From Wurfbainia villosa (taxonomy: Eukaryota > Streptophyta > Magnoliopsida > Zingiberales > Zingiberaceae): DNA of 64,000 nucleotides. Shown here piece after piece: positions 22,745 to 34,933 of this stretch. The position numbers and the translations under genes are program-made. The number at the start of each line of letters is the position of its first letter. Within the stretch, counting starts at the first letter, position 1. The stretch spans positions 248,001 through 312,000 of the forward strand of contig JAKLTH010000297.1 in the NCBI GenBank assembly GCA_025175895.1, written 5' to 3'. The notes under the pieces were generated by a model that was not told where the DNA came from, did not search any database, and saw only the letters and a list, made by a program, of their open reading frames with translations.

Positions 22745-24553
22745 TTTTGCAATAACCGTAGTACATGTGTAGACATAACCGTAGTTTCAAATTTTGCAAT
22801 AAAAGGAAATTATTCTACGTATATCTGACGTATCACGTGTAGCGGGAAAGGTATCGACCGGAGCGACTCTCACTAGAATCGCCTCTATCCGTATCCACGC
22901 CGAGTATCGTTGGGATGACTTCACAAAGTCACGAGCCTCGTCTTCGTACGAGTCACTTGTCGTCGGAGCCAAGGAAGATCACTGAAGCTCCTCCGACAGT
23001 AGCTAGACGCCGGCAAGTGGGGAGGACGGTAGCTGCTGGATGGCAACAAGGTTGGGCGGCAACCTTGTTGGGCGACGACAAGGAGAAGAGAGGGAGAGGG
23101 TTGGGCGGCTAGGTTTTTCAACAACCAAAGGGTTATACACGAAAAACCCTTAAGCCATGTTTTATAGAGAACACATTCTCCTAACGGTTATCGGTTCATA
23201 ACCAAAACACGTTAACCTGCTCCAATAACTTAAGTTAAAATAAACCAAATCGCGTTGGTCTATTTTAAGTTAAAATGAACCGAACCAACTTTTGGTTCAT
23301 TCGTTTAAAACAAATCAAACCCCTTTGGTTTATTCTTCACCATTAGATTAGAACCAAATTAATTTAGTTCATCCATCATGTCTTCATAAGACATGGCCCA
23401 TCCACGCTTCCATTGCGATTGAAACGATTTCATGCTCGATCCTTGTTTGGTCCAACCAAATCTAATTTCTCTCGGTCTGAGAATCTCATTCTCAAGCTTG
23501 TTTTAAATCCTTCGGATTACGCTCGTTGTGCGTGTGACCAAATAGGTTTTCGGTTTATGTTGGCCATCTATAATTAATCATTAATTATAGAACGATCATG
23601 AGTGACACCTAGTAGTACATCATGATCCCCAATTAACCGAAAGTTCAACAGTTGATCCAGAACTATTTCTGAAACCCTTCAGCAGCTACAATGAATCATG
23701 TCTCATTCCCTTCACGCATCTTATACCCACTTGGTTCAGGACATGGTCTATAGTGTCAGTCCCTACTAGGTTGACTACGTCAAACCTAGCCCAAATATCA
23801 ATTCCTCATCCTACGGATTCTAGTTACTGCACATGTATCCAAGAGTACCTTACTCTAAACATGAAATGCTTTGGCCAAAGACTTTAGTACAATTCAACGA
23901 GAGGCCATGGGTATACATCTCCTCGCAAGGAGTGGTGAATCCTTTATAGGCTATTCAAACACCTTCGGTCACTTCGACTTATACCCAATCATCCCGGGTC
24001 CACATTTCCTCAGAGATGCTTGCTTAAGATGTCAAAGCATAAGTCATCATGATCAAGATGACTTGAATACCGCAAGTCAAAGGAACATCGCACTTAAGCT
24101 GCAGTAAGAACTTCATTGACATATCCATATATGCCGAGAACCATATGAAGTCTTACAGCTGGTCACTCCAATGAACTAGTTACCATAACTAGCATCCACG
24201 ATTAATTCCGAACATCACAATGTCTCCAGCCAGTGAGAATCAGCTGCTTGGATACACCAAGAAGTATACCTCGTGCTAGTCTCGATAGAAATGATGGTGT
24301 CCAAATCCATCAATTCATCGACTAGGGATAATTCCGATACATCACAATTACACATGTAGAGATACTCACTAGTTGTGATCCAATCACAAATTCTCTCATG
24401 TTGTGAATCATATCATGGACGTTCAGTAAATGAGTTTAAGATCTAATCAAATACATGAAAACATGTATACTCAAATAGTGAGTCTTCATTTATCATATAA
24501 ATAGTTCAAACATAAGGCGATTGTCTTAGGACATCTCTCATATATTACTAACA
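22745..24553 (-). repeat. Copia E 3' LTR, truncated
   Basis: About 1.81 kb, ending ATTACTAACA on plus (LTR start TGTTAGTAAT on minus). It aligns to 53085-54875 of the 5' LTR. In a 100-base comparison (from AAGTTCAACAG at about 23640) I count six differences from the 5' LTR, five of them transitions, so the element is not recent. The first bases (TTTTGCAATAACCGTAG) duplicate a nearby LTR motif, perhaps from end-joining at the deletion. Confidence 0.85.
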
Positions 24554-24568
24554 AACTCCCACTTGGCC
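24554..24568 (-). other. Copia E polypurine tract
   Basis: Minus-strand GGCCAAGTGGGAGTT immediately before the 3' LTR TG. This is the expected plus-strand primer site of the element. Confidence 0.7.
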
Positions 24569-24615
24569 TAATGTCAATCGCTACGGTATTCAATACCATA
24601 AGCTCTAACATGACT

Positions 24616-25599
24616 CTAAAACTTACTTTGAGGTAATGCCTTAGTTAAAGGATCCGCTAAGTTCCTTTCAGTGGAAATCTTTTCGATTTGTATTTCCTTT
24701 CTACTTATGATCTCTCTGATCAAATGATAACGACGAAGCACATGTTTGGATCGTTGATGAGACCTTGGCTCTTTCGCCTGTGCAATTGCTCCATTGTTGT
24801 CGCAGTAAATCGGTATTGCTTTAACAATGGCTGGAACCACACCAAGTTCATAAATGAATTTCTTGATCCAAACTACTTCCTTTGCTGCTTCCGAAGCTGC
24901 AATGTATTCTGCCTCAGTGGTAGAATCCGCTACAGTGTCTTGTTTGAAACTTTTCCAACTCACTGCGCCTCCATTCAAGGTGAACACGTACCCAGACTGA
25001 GACCTAGAATCATCCTTGTATATCTGGAAGTTGGCATCCGTATACCCGCGTATCACCATGTCCCCTTCTCCATATATTAGGAACACATCCTTAGTTCTTC
25101 TTAAGTACTTAAGGATCGTCTTAACAGCCGCCCAATGATCCATTCCTGGATCAGATTGGTATCTGCTCGTGACACTCAGAGCATACGATATATCGAGCCT
25201 CGTACATAATATAACATACATGATAGATCCTATTGTGGATGCATAGGGAATCTTACTCATGCAAATTCTCTCGTCTTCTGTGCGCGGACACATGGACTTC
25301 GAAAGGTGTATCCCATGTCTGATGGGAAGGTAACCTTTCTTGGATTCCGACATACTAAACGTCTTTAGCACTCGGTCTATATATGTAGAATGTGAAAGAC
25401 CAAGCAACCATTTCGATCTATCCTTATAGATCTTAATCCCGAGGATGTAGGTTGTTTCTCCCAGGTCTTTCATGGAGAATGTCTTGGATAACCAAATCTT
25501 AATTGATTGTAAGACTGAAACATCGTTTCCTATAAGTAATATGTTATTGACATACAATACTAGGAATACGACTGCACTCGTACTAACCTTCTTGTACAC
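24616..25599 (-). pseudogene. Copia E reverse transcriptase C-terminal part and RNase H
   Basis: 327 open codons. Near the N-terminus the RT active-site motif reads LYVNNILLIGND where Copia elements have YVDD; both catalytic aspartates are Asn (GAT to AAT, GAC to AAC). Then MKDLGETTYILGIKI, the thumb/connection, and RNase H with GYTDANF, TTEAEYIAASEAAKEVVWI and YCDNNGAIAQAKEP, ending ADPLTKALPQ, the normal Copia polyprotein end. In life this would copy element RNA into DNA; with the active site lost it cannot. No intact start exists, as it is an internal piece of a polyprotein. Confidence 0.9.
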
Positions 25600-27107
25600 A
25601 CAAGGTTCGTCTGGATTTTGTGAGAAATCAAACTTTTTGATTGTCTCATCAAAACGGATATTCCAGCTCCTGGATGCTTACTTCAATCCATATATGGACC
25701 ATCGCAATTTGCATACTTTGGTTTTATCAACCGATGTGAAACCCTCAGGCTATATCATATACACATCCTCGAGCAGGTTTCCATTAAGGAAAGTTATTTT
25801 CACATCCATTTGTCATATCTCATAATCATAATGAGTCGCTATGGCCAGGAGCATCCGAATGAATTTAAGCATAGCAACAGACGAATACGTTTCGTCATAA
25901 TCAACACCTTGCTTTTGACGATATCCTTTCGCCACCAATTTAGCCTTATATGTAATCACATTACCATCTATGTCGGTTTTCTTATTGAAAACTCACTTGC
26001 ACTCTATAGGCTTTATGCCTTCAAGTGGATCAACCAAGTTTCAAACTTGATTTTCATACACGAAATCCATTTCAGACTTCATGGCTTCAAGCCATTTGTC
26101 CCTTTTAGAACTTCTTCATAATTGGTAGGCTCCTCATCGTCAATGAGTAACACATCGTTCGATTCACTTACGAGAAATTCATATATCTCAGGAATGTTGC
26201 GTGTCCTACCAAATCTACGAAGATGTGGTGTCACAATAGGTTCAGCCGATGTCTCATCACATGAGTCATCGGTCGAGGTGCTTGACCAGGTATCTCTTCA
26301 ATGTCTACTGGAGTCTCTTGAACCTCCTCAAGTTCAACGACACTCCTACTATTTTCTTGCAAGAGAAACTCTTTCTTTAGAAACACAACATTCCTTGAAA
26401 CAAATACCTTTTGTTCCAAGGGATGATAGAATTGGTAACCCCTCGTTTCCTTAGGGTATCTAATAAATAGATATTTATCAGACTTAGCATCCAATTTGTC
26501 TGACATAGTCCGCTTCACATAAGCAGGACAACCCCATATCTTCAAGTAAGATAAATGAGGTTTCTTACTAGCCTATATCTCATATGGAGTAGTAGAGACT
26601 ACCTTGGTCGGGACTCTGTTTAACAAGTAAACAACTGTCTGAAGTGCATAGCCCCAAAAGGACTTGAGAAGATTCGCGTGATTCATCATTTGACCTGACC
26701 ATGTCCAATAAGGTCCGATTTTGCCTCTCAGATACACCATTAAGTTGTGGTGTATACGACGGAGTCCATTGAGACAATATACCATTGTCCCTCAGATAAT
26801 CTAGAAACTTTTGACTCAAGTATTCACCATCTCGATCCGATCAAAATATTTTAATACTCTTGCCAAGTTGTTTCTCTACTTCATTTCTGAATTCTTTGAA
26901 CCTTTCAAAGGCTTCAGACTTGTGTTTCATCAAGAACACATACCCAAACCGTGAGTGATCATCGGTGAAGGTAATGAAGTAACTATAACCTCCTAAGGCT
27001 TGAGTTGACATAGATCCACATACATCAGTATGTATTAGACCAAGCAACTCACCCACCGGTTCACCTTTTCCAGTAATAGGTAACTTGGTCATCTTGCCTT
27101 TTAAGCA
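25600..27107 (-). pseudogene. Copia E integrase core to RT N-terminal part, many stops
   Basis: From 27107 down: GKMTKLPITGKGEP, first catalytic Asp in HTDVCGSM, FTDDHSRFGYVFLMKHKSEA, a TGA stop just before SDRDGEY (near 26830), the Glu block (QLNGVSERQNRTLLDM), WGYALQTVVYLLNRVPTK, WGCPAYVK, VFVSRNVVFLKKEF, then the acidic linker and a scrambled RT N-terminus. The upstream end is cut by element A within the CESC/LKGK part of the HHCC finger; the other half is at 50452 onwards. Confidence 0.85.
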
Positions 27108-27112
27108 TGATT
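27108..27112. repeat. Target site duplication of element A, left copy (TGATT)
   Basis: TGATT here and at 50447-50451. Removing one copy and the insert rejoins Copia E integrase codons in the order expected for the HHCC finger (CES then C-L-K-G-K). Confidence 0.9.
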
Positions 27113-30100
27113 TGTTGGTGCAATCGGCCCAGGTCACGATTGACCGAACTCGAGTTTGACTCGAGTGATGTTTTGATGTTTGACATAGTGAGTTGACATT
27201 GATGTTTGACATTAATGTCTAATAATATCTTGGGGAGATTGTTGGAACAATCGACTCGAGTTATGATTAACCGGACTCGAGTTTGACTCGAGGGGATTTT
27301 GATGGTTGACTGGAGTTGACCATGTTATGGAAAGTCCACGTCTTGAGTACTTGGCATGTAAAGTCCAAGCATGGGTCTTGGCAAGGTAAAGTCCAAGTCT
27401 TGAGTACTTGGCATGGAAAATCCAACATGGGTTGACAAAGGAAAGTTCAAGCTTGAGTCTTGACATTTGAGAAGTCCAAGGGGTTGATATTGGCGGCATA
27501 AAGTCCAAGAGGGAGTCTTGGCAGCATAAGTCCAATGGTTGGCGGTGTAAAGTCCAAGCGGAGTCTTGGCAGTGTAAGTCCAATGTGCCTTGACGGTGTA
27601 GACACCGTTAGCATGACATAGCCGATGGAACCATCTGAAGGCTAGCACAATGGATGAACAAGTCATGGATGACTTGGAAGGATCCAAGAGGCATGAGGCT
27701 GATGGAGATGGCTAGAAGGCTTAGGTCCAAGCTAAGGTGTAGGGGATTGATGTGGTTGGCCAACTAGAGAGGGGTGAATAATCCTCTTTCGTTCGATGAT
27801 GGAATTTGCTCGTCTACAAAGAATATTAGCGTAACGGAAACAAAACAAGACAAGCAAATATAAATAAGAATACCAAACAATGCTAACACCGAAATATAAC
27901 ATGGTTCACGACCTCGCTGCTAATCCACGGTTCAATTCGTCCACGGTGAATCACTTCGCAAGCTTCCACTATTCTCTCCTTTGCACCAAGCTAGGTGGAG
28001 GTAACCTCTTTACAAGAATTCACCCCTCTTACAAATATGATGTAAATAAAACTAAGTAAGAGGATGAAAAAACTTTAGGGCGCTTTGGGAGAAGGTTAAA
28101 GCATAAGCATTAGCCTCCCAAAACCCCACACCCTCTCTTTTTATAGAGAGGGCTGATTTCTTCCCGTTGGCCGCTATCAGTCGACTGCCAAGGGATCCGT
28201 TGAACTACAACGGTTGGGATCCGACGTGTTCGGAGGACGTTGTAGCGGCGCCTTATAAGGGATCGATATATGTTGGCCGTCTAGAGGGGGGTGAATAGCC
28301 ATCTTCGTACGATGATGTAATTTGCTCGTTCTTGCATGCTTGTCTACAATTGTCGTTAATATACGCAGCGGAATAACAATAGAAATAACAATAATAAACA
28401 ATCACACACAAGACACGGCAATATACGTGGTTCGGAACCGAATGATTTCTACTCCACGGACGAGCTCACTGAGCTCTAGTTATGCGCATGACACTAACTA
28501 AACCACTCCTTCTCAACAACACGTCGGAGGTGGAGAAACCTCTCACAAGCAATTACACTAAGTAATGAAATACAAGCAATACAAAGACAAATATGAAATA
28601 CACATAAAGAACACTTTACAACGCTTGCTTTGAACCCTTTGCTTGTAGCTTGCTTTGGATGGCTCTTGAAGGACTGGAATGTAGCAGCAATTCCCCTCCA
28701 ATAGCTTCCTTAAAGTATTGACGAAATCCTCCCACTTGAGCTCCATTTATAACCCGTGACTGTTGCGCGCCAGCCATCGCAAAGGCCCCACGATCGCTCG
28801 TAGTTGTTGTCTCACAACGGTCAGATCCATGTTGAATAAGTTCCAACGAATCACCTATCAGTCGATTGATGGGCATCAGTCGACTGGTAACCTAGTAGTC
28901 GACTATCCAGTCGGCTACGGAGCGTTCTGTGCTCGCGATATTCCCATCAATCGATTGCCATCCCTCGGCAGTCGACTGCTGTCGACATCAGTCGACTGCC
29001 AATCCATGGCAGTCGACTACCAGCCATAAAACTGTAGTCTAACACCAGTCGAACCCTAGTCGACTTGGATCAGTCGAACCGACACCTATGCCAGTCGACT
29101 GATGTCGGGCAAAACCTCAAACACCAAGTTATTTGAGCATCCGACCGTCGGGTAAACCCTCAAACATCAAGTTTGAGCCTCCGACACTCAGTCTTAGCCA
29201 CTTGGCCAAGTCCACCTTATCCCTCATGGAGTTCCCCACCGAAGCTCTCTTCCCTCGGCCTACGTCCCTCGGATGCGCCAATCGCACGACTTCGCAACGC
29301 CATCCTTTGCGTTTCTTGCTCTCGAAGTATGCTTCCCTTTGGTCTCACTCCATTCGCTCCCCGTTCGACGGTCCCTCGGATGCACCAAGTGCACGACTTC
29401 GCAATGTCATCCTTCACCGACTCAAGGACCCCGAGCCTAGTAAACTTGCCAAGCGCACGACTTCGCAATACATTTCTCATCGAGCACCAAGCGCACGGCT
29501 TCGCAATGCTTTGGATTTTCCCACACCAAGCCCCATGCTTGGATTTTCCATGCCAACACCATGTTGGACTTTCCCATGACAATCCCATGTCATGAGTTTT
29601 GTCTATCATCAAAATACTATCAAAATACTGCTCGAGTCAAACTCGAGTCAACCTGGGCCGATTGCACCAACATAAGGGTGGTCTAGCAAGTATAAGGGAA
29701 CCATACTTGGGTTAAAACCTCATGTTTGAGATGTGCCAGTCGACTGGTTCTATGTGGCAGTCGACTGGTGTGAGTCAACTAGGGTTTGAATGCGGGAAGT
29801 GCCTTAGCAGTCGACTGCCAGAGGAGGGCAGTCGACTGATTGGCCGAGCAGTCAACTGATCGTGTGATCAGTCGACTGATGCTCGGTTTTTTGGGCACAG
29901 AATGGAGTCTGACTCGACTGCTGGGGTTAGCAGTCGAGTGGAGGCTCTATCAGTCGACTGATGGTCATGATCAGTCGACTGATGATGGATCCGTTGGATC
30001 TTTCCAGCGTGGATCTAGCCATTGTCTCACGACAATAGTGGCATCAGTCGACTGATGGTCCCGAGCAGTCGACTGATCGACAATTTTCATCATAGGTTGA

Positions 30101-30596
30101 AGCTTTAAATGGAGCTCGTGAAGGAGGAAAATGCCACCGGTTCTTGAGAGCTTTTGGGGCGATTTGCTGCTGCAAATCAGGGTCTCCAAGTGCAAGTCAA
30201 GCTACCAAGCATTCAAGCAATCAAAAACAAAGTGTTGTAAAGTTCTCTTTACTCGTTTTCGCATTTACATTGTATTTGCTTGTTTGTCTTTTGTATTACT
30301 GTTGTAATCAATTGTACGAGGTTTCTCCACCTCCGACTTGTGTCGAGAAGGAGTTATTGCATAGTGGTGTGTTTGTAGCATCACTAGAGCTCTTTAGAGC
30401 TCGATCCGTAGAGTAGGAATCGTTCGGTTCCTAACCACATTATATTCTTGTGTTTGTGTGCTTGTTATTGTGATTGTTGTATTATTTCTATATTCTGCTG
30501 CATACTAACAATCATAGGCAAGCGAACGTGATCAAATTCCATCATCGAACGAATACAAGCTATTCACCCCCCTCTAGTTTCCAAGGATCTTCTACA
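27113..30596 (+). repeat. Element A 5' LTR, interrupted by D
   Basis: LTR sequence at 27113-27737 and 29673-30596 (about 1.55 kb without D), TGTTGGTGCAATCGGCCC to TCTACA. The left part has degenerate ~36-bp repeats around AAGTCCAAGC/TCTTGGCA and the palindrome CTCGAGTTTGACTCGAG. The right part (29735-30080) is crowded with CAGTCGACTG. A TTTAAATGG motif near 30103 is a weak TATA candidate. The 3' LTR at 43164-50446 matches it. Confidence 0.85.
27738..29672 (-). mobile_element. Insert D: composite solo-LTR-like insertion in the A 5' LTR
   Basis: Flanked by TAAGG (27733-27737 and 29673-29677); the 3' LTR of A lacks it. The right part, 28271-29672, is a complete-looking LTR of the A/C family on minus (TGTTGGTGCAATCGGCCC at 29672, CCAACA end at 28271), with TTATAAATGG near 28745 as a possible TATA box. 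The left part, 27738-28270, is the terminal ~530 bp of a related LTR (minus end CCCTACA) with CTATAAAAAG near 28140. No PBS lies between the two, so D is neither a simple solo LTR nor a full element. Recombination between two LTRs is my inference. Confidence 0.65.
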
Positions 30597-30598
30597 AG

Positions 30599-30610
30599 TG
30601 GTATCAGAGC
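30599..30610 (+). other. Element A PBS (initiator tRNA-Met)
   Basis: TGGTATCAGAGC two bases after the 5' LTR end at 30596. It fixes the plus orientation of A. Confidence 0.92.
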
Positions 30611-30661
30611 GAGGTCGCTCTTCAAGTTTAACAACTAAGGGAGCACGCTAGAGGGAACAAG

Positions 30662-31493
30662 ATGGAATTCAAAGACAAGCTTGGATGGGACATCAACACT
30701 CCACCACCATACGACCGAGAAGACTTTCCGGCGTGGAGAGCAAGAATGGAGACATTCTTGATGATGGATATAGAGGATTGGTTCATCCTTGTAGAAGGCT
30801 TTGAACCCCCTAGGGATAAAAATGGAAACGTCTTGAAGTTGAAGAAGTGGACACAAGAGCAACGTCTCAAGTTCAAGACCGAAGTCAAGGTAACAAAACT
30901 TTTAGAAGATTTGATACCTAATGACATTTTGTCTAGCTTAGGTGAATTTCAAGATGCCAAGGAGCTATGGGACAAATTGGCCAAGTTCCATGAGAAGCCT
31001 CACTTGGCACAAGTAGAAAAAGATAAGGAAGAGGAAGAAGAGAGCTCATCCTCAAGTGAAAGTGAGAAATCGGAAGTTGAGATGGAGTCAACTTCCGAAT
31101 CAGAGGAAGAAGAAGTAGAAGAGGTGGAAAAAGCATCCATCTCTAGGATTGAGGGGGAGAGACCATCCACACCGGAGCCGGAACAAAATCAAGAAGAAAC
31201 CTCAACCTCCGAGAGGGATGAAGAACCCACTCCGATCACCACCACCCTAGGTAACTCAAGAAATTCGGTTCAAAATAAAATTCATATAGTTTGCTTTGAG
31301 TGTAAGGAAACCGGGCACTATAAGAGCAAGTGCCCAAAGAGGGTCAAGAAAAGTTCACCGACACCAAAGTTCAAGTATGCCGGTGCTCAAAGTCAAAGGA
31401 GCAAGGAGCACATCATTTGCTTCAAGTGCCATCAAAAGGGACACTATAGGAGTCAATGCTCTAGGGGGAGCAAGAACACTCAAAAGAGAGCAT
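30662..31493 (+). pseudogene. Element A gag, N-terminal part with two zinc knuckles
   Basis: ATG at 30662, 52 bases after the PBS. Order: gag N-terminus (LGWDINTPPPYDREDFPAW), UBN2-like middle (LIPNDILSSLGEFQDAKELW), a long Glu/Ser-rich acidic stretch (about residues 115-190), then two intact CCHC knuckles (CFECKETGHYKSKC at 31292-31333 and CFKCHQKGHYRSQC at 31418-31459), which bind element RNA. The frame is open to the point where element C inserts (AGCAT at 31489-31493). It continues in frame at 38217, so before C arrived this was one open gag of about 575 codons. A minus-strand homologue is in C at 34934-36647. Confidence 0.88.
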
Positions 31494-33064
31494 TGTTGGA
31501 GATTTGACGGCGCTAGAGGGGGGGTGAATAGCGTAGATGACCGTACGTAGATGGAATTCTTTCGCGTTTGATCGTCTACAATCTTGTTAGCACAGCGGAA
31601 TAGTAATAACAAATAAATATAACAAGACACACAATCACAACACGATCATATAACGTGGTTCGGAACCGTAACGGTTCCTACTCCACGGATCGAGCTCTAA
31701 TGAGCTCTAGCGACGCCAATGCAATCACTAATCAATAAACTCCTTCTCGACAACAAGTCGGAGGCGGAGAAACCTCGTACACAAGATTACAACAATAATC
31801 TAAAGAAATACAAGCAAATACAAAGGAAATGTAAAGAACACTTTACAAAACTAGGGTTTGAGCGCTTTGCTTGTTGGTTGCTTGGATGAGGTTGAAGGGC
31901 CCTGAAATGCACCTGCAAATCGCCTTCAAATCGCCTCAAGAAAGCTTCCCAAGAACTGATGCCGCAATCTCCACGAACAACTTCCTTTTATCTCGCGTCG
32001 GGCTGGATTTCCGCCTGGCGATCGCCCGCCATAAATCAGATCGACCGCCAACATCAGGTGTGAGACAACGGCTCAATCCACGTTGGACAAGTTCCAACGG
32101 ATTTCACCGATCCGATCGCCAACATTGGCGCCGATCGCTAACGCCGTAGTCGATCGCCTACGGCTACGAGCGCTTCAGGTGACTTCGACCGGCAATGATT
32201 GCCATCTTAGCGCATCATCGTGCCGACACTCCGATCGCCCCATGAGCAACGATCGCCAGAGCTATAAAGCTCTCAACCGTGCAACTCGAGTCGACTCGGC
32301 AATGAACCGCCATAATGCCAGTCGACTGCCAACCTCAAGAATGAGGTTTTAACCCAAGTATGGTGCCCCATACTTGCTAGACCACCCTTAGCCTAGACCT
32401 AAGCCTTCTAGCCACCTCCATCACCTCACGCCTCAGATCCTCCAAGTCATCCATGACTTGTTCATCCATCGCGCTAGCCTTCAGTGTGCTTCCATCGGCT
32501 ATGTCATGCTAATCTGGTGTCTACACCGCCAAGGCACATTGGACTTACGCCGCCAAGACTCGCTTGACTTTACGCCGCCAATATCAATCCTTGGACTTCT
32601 CAAATGCCAAGACTCAAGCTTGGACTTTTCCTTGCCAACCCATGTTGGACTTTCCATGCCAAGACCCATGCTTGGACTTTCCATTTGCCAAGACCCATGC
32701 TTGGACTTCTCATTTGCCAAGACCCATGCTTGGACTTCTCATGCCAAGTACTCAAGACTTGGACTTTCCCAAATGCCAAGTGTCCTACTTGGACTTTCCA
32801 TGCCAAGTACCCATGACTTGGACTTTCCCATAAACACATGGTCAACCCTAGTCAACCACCAAAGTCCCTCGAGTCAAACTCAGTCTGTCAATTATAACTG
32901 GTATCAGATAAACAATCTCCCCAACATATTAACCGACATTAATGTCAAACATCAATGTCAATCCTATGTCTAACATACTTTGTCAAATATACTTTGTCAA
33001 ACATCAAAACATCACTCGAGTCAAACTCGAGTCCTGTTGATCTGACTGGCCGATTGCACCAACA
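31494..33064 (-). repeat. Element C 3' LTR
   Basis: About 1.57 kb, from TGTTGGAGATTTGACGG to GATTGCACCAACA on plus. It includes CTTGGACTT...CATGCCAAG-type repeats (32560-32830). It is followed by ATCTCCCCTTTG, the complement of the expected PPT. It is about 70 bp longer than the 5' LTR, mainly around 32180-32340. Confidence 0.85.
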
Positions 33065-34933
33065 ATCTCCCCTTTGATGTTTGACAAAACCAATAAAACC
33101 ATGAGTTAGAACACTAACTCAAATCCCTTACCAATTATCCCAAATTGGTAAACACTCACCAAATGTTCTCCCAAACATTCAAGTGAAAAAGTAAATCAAA
33201 TGTTCTCCCAAACATTCTCCCCTTTGACTAACATCAAAATGTTTTCTCTCAAGAGGTCAATGTCTCATGTCCAATGAGATCTTACAATCTCCCCTTGATC
33301 AAAAATACTTAGGATGCCTACCATCTTCCTAGTGATAAGTCCCATATCACTCAAGAGAGGCACTCCTATCTCACTCTCCCAATTTCCAAATTGGGTACCT
33401 TCACCCATCAATTTTCAATTGATAACATTCTCCCCAAAAAGAACATCCATCATCCCAAGATGGATACCTCCCCCTCAAAGCTTCCACCCCCTTGCCCATG
33501 GCCCCAAAAATGTCGTTGGAAAGCCCCTAAGCCAATAGGAACTCTAAACCATCAAAATTAAGGTTCTAAGTTCAACATAGAACTTTACTCACCCTAAATT
33601 TGATACTTTGACCTAACATAACTCCTAATCCATATCCAATGGATTTTCACCCTTCATAATGCTTCCCAAAGCATATCCTAGGGTTAGAGTGGTTAGGAAC
33701 CTTTATCATAATGAACACGCTAAACAAACCTTGTTAACGAATTTCACTGGCAATGACTTCGACTATCACGATCACATTTATCACTGATCGCCACCAAGTG
33801 GCAATGATCAGTAAATTCAATTTCAATTTATATCGAAAAATTCAGAAATTCATAAATAATTATACGTACATCGAAAAATCACGAAATTTGATACGTATAA
33901 TACTTATGACCAAAACAATGGGTGAAAAATGTTTTAAAAATATTTTACCCATAAAATAGTGAAATTTATACAAAATCCAAAAGTGACTAAAAACTTTAAA
34001 GTTTAAGCTCACTTTGTATCAATCTCATCAATGGTGATTGCTATCAAAAGATAGACTTCACCAAGGTTTGTCAAAATGATTTTAAAATGTTTTCAAAACC
34101 TTATTTTGGATCATATTCCTTGGGCTCTATGTACATGACTTGTACACAAGCTTTCCCAATGATCCACCAATAAAATTAGATGAGTTTTGGTTCAACTAGA
34201 TGCAAAAACTATGCACCTTGACCTCAACTCATATCCTAGCATCTCACATGTATCTAGGGTGTATAAATACACATACATGTCAATTGGATGTGAGATGTGG
34301 GTTTTGGTTCATTTAATCTAGGGTTTCATGTATTTTTCTAAGGCAACCCTACTTGATTCCCTTATAAATGGGACTTCAAGTCATGCCATTATCCTTAAAT
34401 CAATTTCAATCAAAATATCTTAAATGCATGAATGATTATGGCATTAGAAATGATATAGATAAACGCATGCTCATAATCATGATGTCATGGCATAATATGA
34501 AATCTAAAAACACATGACATTTAATCCTTAATCCTAACCATGTACATGACATATAAATGATGAGAATGAACATGATGTCATGTCATGGCATATGGCAAAT
34601 CAAAGCATGGCAAATAAGATATAAAGGTATGTAATACCTAAATTTTAATATTACTTGTCATTTGATATAATTAATCACATTTTGCCATATTTCTACTTTT
34701 CTCCCTAGTGTGTCAAAAACCCAAAATGGCACACTAACCACTAAACTTAAATTGTGTCAAAATGGTCATTTTATCAAACTTCATAATTAATATTGGCACA
34801 TCCTAAAATCCTTTTAGGATTAATTCAAATCTATTTCCAAGGTAACCATAACCTTGAAAATATCCTAAAGTGCCACCTTACCATGGTTGAGTTAACTACT
34901 CATCCAATCAAGGTTGACACACCCTAAACCCAC
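33065..34933 (-). other. Element C non-coding 3' region
   Basis: PPT complement at 33065-33080, then about 1.85 kb with no convincing ORF. It aligns in outline with the A tail (41505-43163) and the A post-gag piece (39113-39420). This is where pol would be in an autonomous relative. Confidence 0.7.

Noticed and set aside
23871..24107. 78-91-codon ORF shared by both E LTRs (also 54154-54429)
   Set aside because: It lies wholly inside the LTR and on the strand opposite to the element; it is conserved only because the LTRs are copies of each other.
32458..32973. 171-codon ORF in the element C LTR (also 37587-38036 and 29133-29579)
   Set aside because: Open because of short degenerate repeats in LTR DNA; the frames are not conserved between the two C LTRs and no domain is seen.
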